64,000 bases of DNA from Vibrio nitrifigilis (lineage in GTDB: Bacteria; Pseudomonadota; Gammaproteobacteria; Enterobacterales; Vibrionaceae), in NCBI RefSeq assembly GCF_015686695.1, contig NZ_JADPMR010000001.1, positions 558,001 to 622,000 of the forward strand, written 5' to 3'. A model generated the notes under the pieces. It saw only the letters and a list, made by a program, of their open reading frames with translations, ran no database searches and was not told where the DNA came from. Each line of letters opens with the position of its first letter. The first letter of the stretch is position 1. Of this stretch, positions 43,489 to 52,933 are shown in pieces. The position numbers and the translations under genes were made by a program.

Positions 43489-44930
43489 TGGCTCAAAGTA
43501 AAGTCTTAATCGTTGAAGATGATGAAGGTCTACGCGAGGCGTTAGTTGACACTTTAGCTCTTGCTGGTTACGAGTGGCTGGAAGCAGATTGTGCAGAAGA
43601 TGCCCTAGTGAAACTTAAAAGTGACGCTGTGGATATCGTTGTTTCTGATGTGCAAATGGCGGGAATGGGTGGGCTTGCTCTGTTGCGTAATATCAAGCAG
43701 CACTGGCCAAACCTACCTGTGTTACTTATGACAGCTTATGCCAATATAGAAGATGCAGTGTCAGCAATGAAGGAAGGAGCCATTGACTATATGGCTAAGC
43801 CATTTGCTCCCGAAGTGCTGTTAAATATGGTGAGTCGCTACGCTCCAGTGAAGTCTGATGATAACGGCGATGCGGTTGTGGCTGATGAAAAAAGTCTTAA
43901 ATTACTTGCGCTTGCTGATAAAGTAGCGAAAACAGATGCAAGTGTCATGGTACTTGGCCCTAGTGGTTCAGGAAAAGAAGTGATGTCGCGTTACATACAT
44001 AACGCTTCATTGCGCAAAGATGGTCCGTTTGTCGCGATTAACTGTGCCGCAATTCCTGACAACATGCTGGAAGCAACTCTATTTGGGTACGAAAAAGGGG
44101 CGTTTACTGGTGCGGTTCAAGCGTGCCCTGGTAAATTTGAACAAGCGCAAGGCGGAACCATTTTACTCGATGAAATCAGTGAAATGGATCTTAACCTGCA
44201 GGCTAAACTATTACGTGTGTTACAAGAACGTGAAGTGGAGCGTCTAGGTAGTCGTAAAAGTATTAAGTTGGATGTACGGGTATTAGCAACGAGCAACCGA
44301 GATCTCAAGCAGTATGTCCAAGAAGGACATTTCCGTGAAGATTTATATTATCGTTTAAACGTATTTCCAATTGCTTGGCCAGCACTGTGTGACCGCAAGG
44401 GAGATATTGCTCCTCTTGCTAACCACTTAGTGGAGCGTCATTGTAAAAAACTCGGAATGCCAGTCCCTAATTTTACTCAGGCTGCTATTAACAAGTTATT
44501 ACAGTATCAATGGCCAGGTAATGTGCGTGAGCTTGATAACGTGGTGCAGCGTGCACTTATTTTAAGTGAGCAAGCCGAAATCGATGCTGAACACATTTTG
44601 CTTGAAGGTTTGGATTGGCAAGATGCGTCAAGTTTACAGCAAGCTGTACAAGCTGAAACTGCAGTTGCACCCACGGTTAAACCCATAGCAGATCCTGAAC
44701 TATCCAAAGCACTTGGTGGCTACTCAAACACTGACGATCAGCCAGTTGCTCAATCTTCTGTGGGGTTGGGTGATGAACTTCGTGATCAAGAGTTCGCGAT
44801 CATTATGGACACATTAGTTGAATGTAATGGTCGCCGTAAGGAGATGGCTGAAAAGCTAGGAATTAGCCCAAGAACATTACGTTATAAGCTGGCAAAAATG
44901 CGTGATGCGGGGATTGATATCCCAGGCTAA
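43488..44930 (+). CDS. flrC: Flagellar response regulator FlrC
   Basis: FlrC is the NtrC-type activator of class III flagellar genes. The 480-residue protein has a complete receiver domain with EDD at 10-12 and phospho-acceptor Asp54, an AAA+ domain with GPSGSGKEV near 159-167 and GAFTGA near 204-209, and a Fis-type HTH (KEMAEKLGISPRTLRYKLAK). Its intact Asp54 contrasts with FlrA. It is coupled to flrB by a one-base overlap. Confidence 0.96.
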   Translation: MAQSKVLIVEDDEGLREALVDTLALAGYEWLEADCAEDALVKLKSDAVDIVVSDVQMAGMGGLALLRNIKQHWPNLPVLLMTAYANIEDAVSAMKEGAIDYMAKPFAPEVLLNMVSRYAPVKSDDNGDAVVADEKSLKLLALADKVAKTDASVMVLGPSGSGKEVMSRYIHNASLRKDGPFVAINCAAIPDNMLEATLFGYEKGAFTGAVQACPGKFEQAQGGTILLDEISEMDLNLQAKLLRVLQEREVERLGSRKSIKLDVRVLATSNRDLKQYVQEGHFREDLYYRLNVFPIAWPALCDRKGDIAPLANHLVERHCKKLGMPVPNFTQAAINKLLQYQWPGNVRELDNVVQRALILSEQAEIDAEHILLEGLDWQDASSLQQAVQAETAVAPTVKPIADPELSKALGGYSNTDDQPVAQSSVGLGDELRDQEFAIIMDTLVECNGRRKEMAEKLGISPRTLRYKLAKMRDAGIDIPG

Positions 44931-44967
44931 TCTGTTCGCCACCGCCGGTGGGCGATTCGTAATGGTA

Positions 44968-44982
44968 TGGCATGTAACTTGC
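44968..44982 (+). promoter_or_regulatory. Sigma-54 promoter of the fliE operon
   Basis: TGGCATG-TAAC-TTGC is a full -24/-12 match, 52 bp before the fliE ATG. It should drive fliEFGHIJ under FlrC. Confidence 0.85.
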
Positions 44983-45034
44983 TCCTTAAAGAATAGTGAA
45001 TAAATTTTAGTCAAACATTTGGCACGAGGTTGTG

Positions 45035-45346
45035 ATGAGATTAGACGGTTTACAAAGTGAAATGCAGACAATGAAGCTTGAAGCTGCGAGTTCTCGTCCA
45101 GCAGCAACGGGTCAAAAGGTTGGCGCAGACTTCGGTGAAATGCTGTCACAGGCGATCAATAACGTAAATGGACTGCAGAAGACCTCTGGGGATATGCAAA
45201 CTCGTTTTGACCGTGGGGATGAAAACGTGTCACTTGCCGATGTCATGATTGCACGAAATAAAGCGAGTGTGGCCTTTGAAGCCACGATACAAGTACGCAA
45301 CAAACTTGTTGATGCGTATAAAGAATTGATGAATATGCCCGTTTAA
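45035..45346 (+). CDS. fliE: Flagellar hook-basal body protein FliE
   Basis: FliE joins the MS ring to the proximal rod. This 103-residue protein has the family end ADVMIARNKASVAFEATIQV and NKLVDAYKELMNMPV. I use the ATG at 45035, four bases after GAGGT; a GTG immediately before it is also in frame. It opens the fliEFGHIJ operon behind a sigma-54 promoter, 16 bp before fliF. Confidence 0.95.
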   Translation: MRLDGLQSEMQTMKLEAASSRPAATGQKVGADFGEMLSQAINNVNGLQKTSGDMQTRFDRGDENVSLADVMIARNKASVAFEATIQVRNKLVDAYKELMNMPV

Positions 45347-45362
45347 CAAGTAGGTAGTAATT

Positions 45363-47117
45363 GTGGCTGAAGAGAATCATACCACTGATCTTGCTGTGAG
45401 TGGCGGCGGTGATAATGCAATGATGCCGAGCACTGAACAGGCAGCTTTGAGTGGGGAAACACAAAACCCTGATCTTGAAGAGAAGCGCTCGAACAAATTG
45501 GATTTTGGGATGGGCGATCTGGATTTATTACGTCAGATCGTACTGGTTCTGTCGATTTCGATTTGTGTTGCTTTAATTGTAATGCTGTTCTTTTGGGTTC
45601 GAGAGCCTGAAATGCGTCCACTTGGTGTATATCAAACGGAAGAATTGATACCTGTCCTTGATTATCTTGATCAGCAAAAACAAGATTACAAGCTTGATGG
45701 TAATACTATTCTCGTCCCATCTTCTGATTACAATAATTTGAAATTAAATATGGTCCGTTCCGGGCTAAATACTAACACTGACTCTGCTGGCGATGATATC
45801 TTGCTAAAAGATATGGGGTTTGGTGTTTCTCAGCGTCTTGAGAAAGAACGCCTAAAACTGAGTCGTGAAAGGCAGTTAGCAACGACTATTGAAGAAATGC
45901 GTCAGGTGCGTAAAGCACGGGTACTTCTGGCTATGCCGAAAGAGAGTGTTTTTGTTCGCCAAAATCAGCCAGCCTCTGCTTCGGTCTTTTTAACACTTAA
46001 TATGGGAACATCACTTAAACAAGAAGAAGTCGATTCTATCGTCGATATGGTTTCTAGTGCTGTTCCTGGGATGTCTCCAACTCGAGTAACGGTGACAGAC
46101 CAACATGGACGATTGCTTAATTCAGGCTCCCAAGACCCTATTTCTACAGCGCGTCGTAAAGAACAAGAACTCGAACGTAAACAAGAACAGGACGTACGAC
46201 AAAAAATTGATTCTGTCTTGATTCCAATTTTGGGCTTGGGTAATTACACAGCACAAGTGGATATTGATCTTGATTTCAGTGCTGTAGAGCAGACTCGTAA
46301 AAGTTTTGACCCGAAAACACCGTCAACTCGTAGTGAATATACGTTAGAAGATTATAACAATGGTAATACTACGGCTGGTGTGCCTGGAGCGTTAAGTAAC
46401 CAACCTCCTGCGGATGCTTCTATTCCAGAAGATGTAGCTCAAATGAAGAATGGCAGTATGGGACAAGGTTCAGTACATAAAGAAGCCACTCGAAACTATG
46501 AGTTAGATACTACAATTAGTCATGAGCGTAAACAAACAGGGGTGATTGCTCGTCAGACGGTTGCTGTCGCAGTAAAAAATCGTCAGACAGTTGACCCTAC
46601 GACTGGGGATGTCACCTATACACCGCTGAGCGAAGCGGAACTAAATTCAATTCGCCAAGTTCTGATTGGGACTGTCGGTTTTAATCAAAATCGTGGTGAT
46701 GTGTTAAACGTGCTGAGCATGCAGTTTGCTAAGCCTGAAGTTGCAGAAGCTCAAGATGTTCCTATCTGGGAGAATCCGAACTTCAGTGACTGGGTTCGTT
46801 GGCTAGCAAGTGCTCTCGTTATTATTGTAGTTGTGCTCGTACTGGTTCGCCCAGCACTGAAAAAACTACTCAACCCTGCTTCTGTGGGCGACGAAGATAC
46901 TTTGTATGGTCCTGATGGGTTACCGATTGGTGCTGATGGTGAAACAAGCCTAATTGGTGGTGATATTGATGGTGGCGAACTATTTGAGTTTGGTAGTGGT
47001 ATCGATTTACCAAACTTGCACAAGGATGAGGACGTACTGAAAGCCGTACGTGCCTTGGTTGCCAACGAGCCTGAATTGGCGGCTCAAGTAGTTAAGAACT
47101 GGATGCAAAATGCCTGA
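45363..47117 (+). CDS. fliF: Flagellar MS-ring protein FliF
   Basis: FliF forms the membrane ring on which the flagellum is built. The 584-residue protein starts at a GTG. It has TM1 near 56-78, the YscJ-like ring-building domain (PLGVYQTEELIPVLDYLDQ onward) and periplasmic domain to about 470. TM2 is near 478-498, and a cytoplasmic tail ends EPELAAQVVKNWMQNA, the FliG-binding segment. The Asn/Gly-rich loop near 330-360 is the expected variable part. It overlaps fliG by 8 bp. Confidence 0.96.
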   Translation: MAEENHTTDLAVSGGGDNAMMPSTEQAALSGETQNPDLEEKRSNKLDFGMGDLDLLRQIVLVLSISICVALIVMLFFWVREPEMRPLGVYQTEELIPVLDYLDQQKQDYKLDGNTILVPSSDYNNLKLNMVRSGLNTNTDSAGDDILLKDMGFGVSQRLEKERLKLSRERQLATTIEEMRQVRKARVLLAMPKESVFVRQNQPASASVFLTLNMGTSLKQEEVDSIVDMVSSAVPGMSPTRVTVTDQHGRLLNSGSQDPISTARRKEQELERKQEQDVRQKIDSVLIPILGLGNYTAQVDIDLDFSAVEQTRKSFDPKTPSTRSEYTLEDYNNGNTTAGVPGALSNQPPADASIPEDVAQMKNGSMGQGSVHKEATRNYELDTTISHERKQTGVIARQTVAVAVKNRQTVDPTTGDVTYTPLSEAELNSIRQVLIGTVGFNQNRGDVLNVLSMQFAKPEVAEAQDVPIWENPNFSDWVRWLASALVIIVVVLVLVRPALKKLLNPASVGDEDTLYGPDGLPIGADGETSLIGGDIDGGELFEFGSGIDLPNLHKDEDVLKAVRALVANEPELAAQVVKNWMQNA

Positions 47118-48156
47118 TACAAAAGAAAATGGTGGAGAAGTGGTAGAATCAACCGTTGATATTTCGGAGATCTCTGGCGAAGATCGCGCAGCAATTCTGT
47201 TATTGAGTTTAAATGAGGAAGATGCGGCGGGGATTATTCGTCACTTAGAACCGAAACAGGTTCAACGTGTTGGTAGTGCCATGGCGAAAGCGAAAGACCT
47301 CAGCCAAGAAAAAGTGGGGTTAGTTCACCGTGCATTTCTGGAAGATATTCAGAAATACACCAATATTGGTATGGGTAGTGAAGACTTTATGCGTAATGCA
47401 TTAGTCGCTGCGTTAGGTGAAGATAAAGCAAATAACTTGGTCGATCAGATCCTGTTGGGTACGGGGTCGAAAGGTCTGGATTCACTCAAATGGATGGATC
47501 CGCGCCAGGTGGCGAGCATTATTGTCAACGAACACCCACAAATACAAACTATTGTTCTTTCCTATTTAGAGCCGGATCAATCAGCAGAAATTATGGCTCA
47601 GTTTGCGGAGCGTGACCGTCTCGACCTGATGATGCGTATTGCAAACCTAGAAGAAGTTCAACCGTCTGCGTTGGCAGAATTGAACGAAATCATGGAAAAA
47701 CAATTTGCTGGTCAAGCGGGTGCTCAAGCCGCGAAAATTGGTGGTCTTAAAGCGGCTGCTGATATCATGAACTACTTCGACAATAACGTTGAAGGCTTGT
47801 TGATGGACCAAATGCGTGAGCAAGATGAAGACCTCGCAACGCAGATTCAAGATCTTATGTTCGTCTTTGAAAACTTGGTTGAAGTGGATGACCAAGGTAT
47901 TCAAAAACTGCTGCGCGATGTACCTCAAGATGTATTACAACGTGCATTGAAAGGCGCCGATGACGCTCTGCGTGATAAGATCTTCAAAAACATGTCGAAA
48001 CGTGCGGCTGAATTGATGAAAGACGACTTGGAAGCGATGCCTCCAATCAAGGTGTCCGATGTCGAATCGGCACAGAAAGAAATTTTGGCAATTGCTCGTA
48101 AGATGGCCGACCAAGGCGAAATTATGTTGTCTGGTGGTGCTGACGAGTTCTTGTAA
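47110..48156 (+). CDS. fliG: Flagellar motor switch protein FliG
   Basis: FliG forms the rotor top of the C ring and interacts with the stator. The 348-residue protein has the N-terminal FliF-binding region (GEDRAAILLLSLNEEDAAGI), the middle domain with EHPQIQTIVLSYLEP and the C-terminal torque helix LVEVDDQGIQKLLRDVPQDV with the conserved charged residues. The start overlaps fliF, indicating coupled translation. Confidence 0.97.
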   Translation: MPDTKENGGEVVESTVDISEISGEDRAAILLLSLNEEDAAGIIRHLEPKQVQRVGSAMAKAKDLSQEKVGLVHRAFLEDIQKYTNIGMGSEDFMRNALVAALGEDKANNLVDQILLGTGSKGLDSLKWMDPRQVASIIVNEHPQIQTIVLSYLEPDQSAEIMAQFAERDRLDLMMRIANLEEVQPSALAELNEIMEKQFAGQAGAQAAKIGGLKAAADIMNYFDNNVEGLLMDQMREQDEDLATQIQDLMFVFENLVEVDDQGIQKLLRDVPQDVLQRALKGADDALRDKIFKNMSKRAAELMKDDLEAMPPIKVSDVESAQKEILAIARKMADQGEIMLSGGADEFL

Positions 48157-48219
48157 TGCCTTCAGGAGGTGCGCTCGTGCCTCCTTCTCGTTCTTTTAGT
48201 AATTGACTTAGGATTCATG

Positions 48220-49026
48220 ATGCCTGTTGAAAGAAAACGAGGGTTTATCCGCCCAGATTCCAACGCCGCAGAAGAGCAACAAGCAAAACGTTGGGGCCTA
48301 CCTGACTACGGTGCGGAATCGGCGAAAACTGCTAAAGAAACAGCCATGAATTATGACCCTGGCTGGATGCCTTCGTTTGATGAACCCGAAGTCGAAGAAC
48401 CTAAACCTCTCTCAGTTGAAGAAATTGAACAAATCCGTCAAGCCGCCTACCAAGAAGGACTTGAACAAGGAAAAGAGGAAGGATTTCAAACGGGTTTAGA
48501 GCAGGGTAAAGAAGCCGGGTTCCAATCCGGTCACGAAGAAGGCTTAGTTGCTGGTAAAGAAGAAGGTATCGCCGCCGGTCAGGAACATATTCAAGAACAA
48601 GTTGAACGTTTTGTCCAACTGGCTAATCAGTTTGCTCAGCCCCTTGAGTTGATGAATGCCCAAGTTGAGAAACAGCTGGTGGATATGGTGCTAACGCTAA
48701 CTAAAGAAGTCGTGCATGTTGAAGTGAAAACCAATCCACAAATTATCCTCGATACCATTAAGCAATCGGTAGAATCACTACCCATTGCAGGTCATGCCAT
48801 CACACTTAAATTGCATCCGGATGATGTTGTAATTGTTAAGCAAGCCTATGGGAACCAGGAGCTGGATTTCCGTAATTGGACTCTTGTGGCTGAACCTGCA
48901 TTAGATATTGGTGACGTACAAATTGAAGCGAGTGACTCCAGTGTCAATTACCGGTTAGAAGAGAGAATTCGTACCGTTCTTAATCAATTTTGTGCAGCTA
49001 ACCGTCATCACGCAGGAATTGAGTAA
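48220..49026 (+). CDS. fliH: Flagellar export-apparatus regulator FliH
   Basis: FliH binds the export ATPase FliI and docks it at the C ring. The 268-residue protein starts MPVERKRGFIRPDSN, has the Trp-containing N-terminus that binds FlhA/FliN, and a clear run of GxxxG-type repeats (EGLEQGKEEGFQTGLEQGKE, about 90-125), characteristic of FliH. AGGA lies six bases before the chosen ATG; the ATG just before it is also in frame. The much earlier GTG at 48169 is unlikely. The stop overlaps the fliI start. Confidence 0.94.
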   Translation: MPVERKRGFIRPDSNAAEEQQAKRWGLPDYGAESAKTAKETAMNYDPGWMPSFDEPEVEEPKPLSVEEIEQIRQAAYQEGLEQGKEEGFQTGLEQGKEAGFQSGHEEGLVAGKEEGIAAGQEHIQEQVERFVQLANQFAQPLELMNAQVEKQLVDMVLTLTKEVVHVEVKTNPQIILDTIKQSVESLPIAGHAITLKLHPDDVVIVKQAYGNQELDFRNWTLVAEPALDIGDVQIEASDSSVNYRLEERIRTVLNQFCAANRHHAGIE

Positions 49027-50354
49027 TGCTGTCTCTATCTGAGCGACTTTCCAATTATAAAGTCCAAGGACTGACGAGTCGGCCGATTGCATCGGGTAAG
49101 TTAGTTCGTGTAGTTGGACTCACTCTGGAAGCTACTGGATGCAAAGCACCTATTGGTAGTTTGTGCCAAATAGAAACCATGAATGGTGATATGGAAGCTG
49201 AGGTGGTTGGATTTTCAGGTGATAACCTCTTCCTCATGCCAAGTGAACAAATCAATGGCATTTTGCCAGGTGCAAAAGTCACACCGCTTACTCAAGAAGC
49301 TGGAATGCCTGTAGGAATGGAGCTTCTCGGTCGGGTTGTCGATGGTGTGGGTAATCCCCTTGATGGATTAGGTCCGCTTTATACCGAAAATCGAGCGTCC
49401 CTTAGTGCTGAGCCTATTAACCCTTTAGCAAGAAAACCCATTGATGAACCATTGGATGTTGGTATTAAGGCGATCAATGGATTATTGACCGTGGGAAAAG
49501 GGCAACGCATCGGGCTATTTGCAGGTTCAGGTGTGGGTAAATCGGTCACTTTAGGCATGATGACGCGAGGCACCACCGCGCAAGTTGTTGTCGTGGGTCT
49601 GATTGGTGAACGTGGTCGCGAAGTAAAAGAATTCATTGAAGAAATTTTGGGTGTAGAAGGTCGTCAGCGTTCGGTTGTTGTTGCTGCTCCTGCCGATTCT
49701 TCACCGCTAATGCGTTTGAAAGGGTGCCAAACCGCACTGACTATCGCTGAATATTTTCGCGATCAAGGCTTAGATGTATTACTGCTCATGGATTCGTTAA
49801 CTCGTTTTGCCCAAGCCCAACGTGAAATTGCCCTTTCAGTAGGTGAACCGCCTGCAACAAAAGGTTATCCGCCTTCAGTATTTGCTAAATTGCCTGCGCT
49901 CGTAGAGCGAGCGGGTAATGGTGGTCCGAATCAAGGTTCTATCACGGCATTTTTTACCGTACTGACGGAAGGGGATGATTTACAGGACCCAATTGCAGAT
50001 GCCTCTCGAGCGATTCTTGATGGTCATATTGTGCTATCGCGTGAAATGGCGGATGCTGGGCATTATCCAGCCATTGATGTGGAAAAATCAGTGAGCCGTG
50101 TTATGCCGCAGGTCACCAATGAAGAACACGTTCTTATGTCGAAAGCGGTGCGCCAAGTACTGTCTATTTGCCGTAAAAACCAAGATTTGGTGTCGATTGG
50201 TGCTTATAAGCCTGGTACGGATCAAGCGATTGATAGTGCCTTTACTCTTAAGCCACAGTTAGATCAATATCTGCAGCAAAGTATGAAAGAGTCTGTACCT
50301 TATGATATGTGCTTGAGTATGTTACGTAATGTGCTAGGTGTGCAAAGTGAATAA
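49026..50354 (+). CDS. fliI: Flagellum-specific ATPase FliI
   Basis: FliI is the F1-beta-like ATPase of the flagellar type III export system. The 442-residue protein has Walker A FAGSGVGKSVTLG near 173-185, Walker B VLLLMDSLTRFAQAQREIAL and the RxxGEPPATKGYPPSVFAKL-type stretch (here VGEPPATKGYPPSVFAKLP). The start shares one base with the fliH stop (TAATG). Length matches the family. Confidence 0.97.
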   Translation: MLSLSERLSNYKVQGLTSRPIASGKLVRVVGLTLEATGCKAPIGSLCQIETMNGDMEAEVVGFSGDNLFLMPSEQINGILPGAKVTPLTQEAGMPVGMELLGRVVDGVGNPLDGLGPLYTENRASLSAEPINPLARKPIDEPLDVGIKAINGLLTVGKGQRIGLFAGSGVGKSVTLGMMTRGTTAQVVVVGLIGERGREVKEFIEEILGVEGRQRSVVVAAPADSSPLMRLKGCQTALTIAEYFRDQGLDVLLLMDSLTRFAQAQREIALSVGEPPATKGYPPSVFAKLPALVERAGNGGPNQGSITAFFTVLTEGDDLQDPIADASRAILDGHIVLSREMADAGHYPAIDVEKSVSRVMPQVTNEEHVLMSKAVRQVLSICRKNQDLVSIGAYKPGTDQAIDSAFTLKPQLDQYLQQSMKESVPYDMCLSMLRNVLGVQSE

Positions 50355-50397
50355 TTGTAGCTTGAGCATCTTGTGCTAAAGCTGAAGGAGAAATGAA

Positions 50398-50847
50398 ATG
50401 GATAGTGCGTTAGAGTTTCTTCTACAGCAAGCCAAAGATAATGAAGATAAAGCGGTTATGGCGCTTAATCAGTCTAGAACTGAGCTTGATAATTACTATC
50501 AACAGCTTAAACAAATTGAACAGTATCGAATGGATTACTGCCAACAGTTGATTGATCGTGGTAAAGAAGGGTTAACGGCGAGTCAGTACGGGCATCTACA
50601 GCGTTTTCTCAACCAGTTAGATGAAACACTGTCTAAGCAGCGTGAGGCAGAAAATCACTTTAAGCAGCAAGTAACTAACTGTGAACAACATTGGTTAGAA
50701 GTTCGAAAAAAACGGCGTTCTTATGAATGGTTGATCGAGAAAAAACAACACGAACAGCAACTTGCTGAAGAGAAGCGCGAACAGAAAATGATGGATGAAT
50801 TCTCTACACTGAGCTTTAATCGCCGTCGTCTAAATTCTGATTCGTAG
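50398..50847 (+). CDS. fliJ: Flagellar export chaperone FliJ
   Basis: FliJ is the coiled-coil stalk protein of the export ATPase. This 149-residue protein is almost wholly helical, with long charged heptads and the family stretch EKAEEHFKQQ-like (here AENHFKQQVTNCEQHWLEV) and KKRRSYEWLIEKKQHEQQL. GGAGAAATGAA precedes the ATG. It is the last gene of the fliE operon; fliK downstream has its own promoter. Confidence 0.93.
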   Translation: MDSALEFLLQQAKDNEDKAVMALNQSRTELDNYYQQLKQIEQYRMDYCQQLIDRGKEGLTASQYGHLQRFLNQLDETLSKQREAENHFKQQVTNCEQHWLEVRKKRRSYEWLIEKKQHEQQLAEEKREQKMMDEFSTLSFNRRRLNSDS

Positions 50848-50893
50848 CATTATTTACGTTGTTCCTATATTCGTTTCCCTCCCCATTAATATG

Positions 50894-50908
50894 TGGCTTG
50901 AATCTTGC
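50894..50908 (+). promoter_or_regulatory. Sigma-54 promoter of the fliK operon
   Basis: TGGCTTG-AATC-TTGC has GG and GC at the required spacing and lies 140 bp before fliK. It would drive fliKLMNOPQR-flhB. Confidence 0.8.
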
Positions 50909-51048
50909 AAAAATCTCATTGAATAAAGATTTTCTGATTGCCGTTTGATGTTTCGTTCTTACGGTTTATGGTGGTCAGGCCATGGCTACCCCATCTAAGT
51001 TACTGAGCATTAGTGATATTTAGCTACTAAGCGCATGAATACGAGATA

Positions 51049-52887
51049 ATGGATATGAATGTCAATACAACCCCAACAGTAGATACGTCAAAAGCAACGG
51101 TTGCTGTCAAAGGCAAAGGGGCTGAAGCAGTCGACAAAAGTGAAAGTGCTGATGATCATCAAGGGTTTTTCGATAAGCTCATCTCGTTAATGTTTGGTGG
51201 AGCGGAGGACGAATCTGTACAAGTTACCGGTAAACCAGATGCCAAGGGCGATGTGAAGAGCGACGTAAAGAGTGAAGGAAAATCGGCGGTTAGCGCAGAT
51301 GACTTATTGAAACAGGCTCTCACGGATAAAGATGGAAAACTGCTTGAGTTATCAGTTAAGCAATTACTACAACTTGATAGCTCACAACTAACCCATTTAG
51401 CAAACAGTAAGGGTTTGAATCTAAAACAGTTAGAGCAAGCAATAGCAGCGCAACTGAAAGAAAAACCGCAATTAGAGACATTTAGACAGGACGTCGCAGC
51501 AGCAAAAGCTGAACCGAGTGCTAAAGAAAAAACGGCTCAAGTGATGGCTAAGGGCAGTGAACTGCTAGGCAAACTGCAACAAGCGAATCAAACGTTGACG
51601 AAAGGTTCAGACGGCAATTCATTGCCTCTAGGTAATGAGCATTCGGCAATTAAAGTATCGCCTCAATCATTGGTTAAAGCAGGACAGCACAATGGGCAGG
51701 ATGAATCTAAACCAGAGATTGTGTTAAGTAAACAAGAACTCAGTGCTTTAAAACAATGGCAAGCGTTGCATTCTAGCTCAGCAACAGCAGAAGCAACCGA
51801 TGTATTAGCTGAAAAGCCAATTACTGAGCAAGAGTTAGCTCAGTTAATTCAAGTGAAAAAAGAACACCCAGAACTCACCGATGATCAGCTGAAACAGCTG
51901 TTAGTGGCAAAAAGAGAGCAAGAGCAGCAGCAAGCGGCGTTACCTCAGGTTGAAGCGCAGTTAGGTGCTTTGGCCGCAGGACATATGACCCCCCAAGCTC
52001 AAGAGTTAGCCGCGTTATCAGATAAACAAAAAATACAGTTAATTCAAGAAGCAGCGGCTCGACAAGGACAGCATTTGTCTCCTGCAGCGTTGCAACAAGC
52101 TCTACAGCAACTGAATCAAGGTGAGAATAAGACGGCTTTAGCAGCACAATTGCAAAGTCATAGTGCAACCCATGTGGCTCAGCAAGTCGATAGTAATCAA
52201 ACCGTGGCTGGAGCGTTTAATCCTGCTGCAGGGGTGAATCTTCTCAAAGAAAAAGCGCTGAATGAATCGGCACTAAAAGAAGCGTTAGGAGCAAAAGCAT
52301 TAGCTGGTGTGACTGGGAAAAACTCGGTGTTAAGCGGTAAAGAATCCCAATTAGCAAATCAACTAGCGGCTGCTGCTGGAGGGCAAGGTTTGCATTCTTT
52401 ACAACAGTTACAGCGAGCCGATGGTACGCAGCAAGCGCAGCAAGTCGCTTCATCTCCGCTACAATTGTCTAAAGACTCTGCTGATCAATTAGCAGAGCGA
52501 GTACAGATGATGATGTCTAAAAACTTGAAAAGTGTCGATATTCGTCTCGACCCACCAGAGCTTGGTCGTCTACATATCAAAATGAATATGCATAATGACG
52601 GTGGTGCATCTGTGCATTTTACCGTTGCTAATCAACATGCTCGAGATGCACTTGAGCAATCAATGCCTCGCTTGCGTGAAATGATGTCTCAACAAGGTGT
52701 CCAGCTGGGGGGAACCTCTGTACAGCAGCATTCAGGGGGGGGACAACAACAGCAACAGAGTTTTGCTTCTGGAAATGGTCAAACTAACAGCAGTCAGTTG
52801 CCAGGACAGCAAGAAAATCTTGATGGAGACGTCAAAGTTGATTTGAATGTCACATCAAAGCGTGATGGAATTAGTTATTACGCTTAA
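51049..52887 (+). CDS. fliK: Flagellar hook-length control protein FliK
   Basis: FliK measures hook length and switches FlhB export specificity. The 612-residue protein is rich in Gln, Ala, Lys and Ser for its first ~460 residues, as expected for the ruler region. The conserved C-terminal hook-control domain contains DIRLDPPELGRLHIKMNMHN and DALEQSMPRLREMMSQQGVQL. The tail is Gln/Gly-rich. Length is within the variable range of Vibrio FliK. It heads the fliK-flhB operon. Confidence 0.93.
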   Translation: MDMNVNTTPTVDTSKATVAVKGKGAEAVDKSESADDHQGFFDKLISLMFGGAEDESVQVTGKPDAKGDVKSDVKSEGKSAVSADDLLKQALTDKDGKLLELSVKQLLQLDSSQLTHLANSKGLNLKQLEQAIAAQLKEKPQLETFRQDVAAAKAEPSAKEKTAQVMAKGSELLGKLQQANQTLTKGSDGNSLPLGNEHSAIKVSPQSLVKAGQHNGQDESKPEIVLSKQELSALKQWQALHSSSATAEATDVLAEKPITEQELAQLIQVKKEHPELTDDQLKQLLVAKREQEQQQAALPQVEAQLGALAAGHMTPQAQELAALSDKQKIQLIQEAAARQGQHLSPAALQQALQQLNQGENKTALAAQLQSHSATHVAQQVDSNQTVAGAFNPAAGVNLLKEKALNESALKEALGAKALAGVTGKNSVLSGKESQLANQLAAAAGGQGLHSLQQLQRADGTQQAQQVASSPLQLSKDSADQLAERVQMMMSKNLKSVDIRLDPPELGRLHIKMNMHNDGGASVHFTVANQHARDALEQSMPRLREMMSQQGVQLGGTSVQQHSGGGQQQQQSFASGNGQTNSSQLPGQQENLDGDVKVDLNVTSKRDGISYYA

Positions 52888-52933
52888 AATAAGAAAAATG
52901 AATAACATAACCGCGTAGGAACATAGAAAGACT

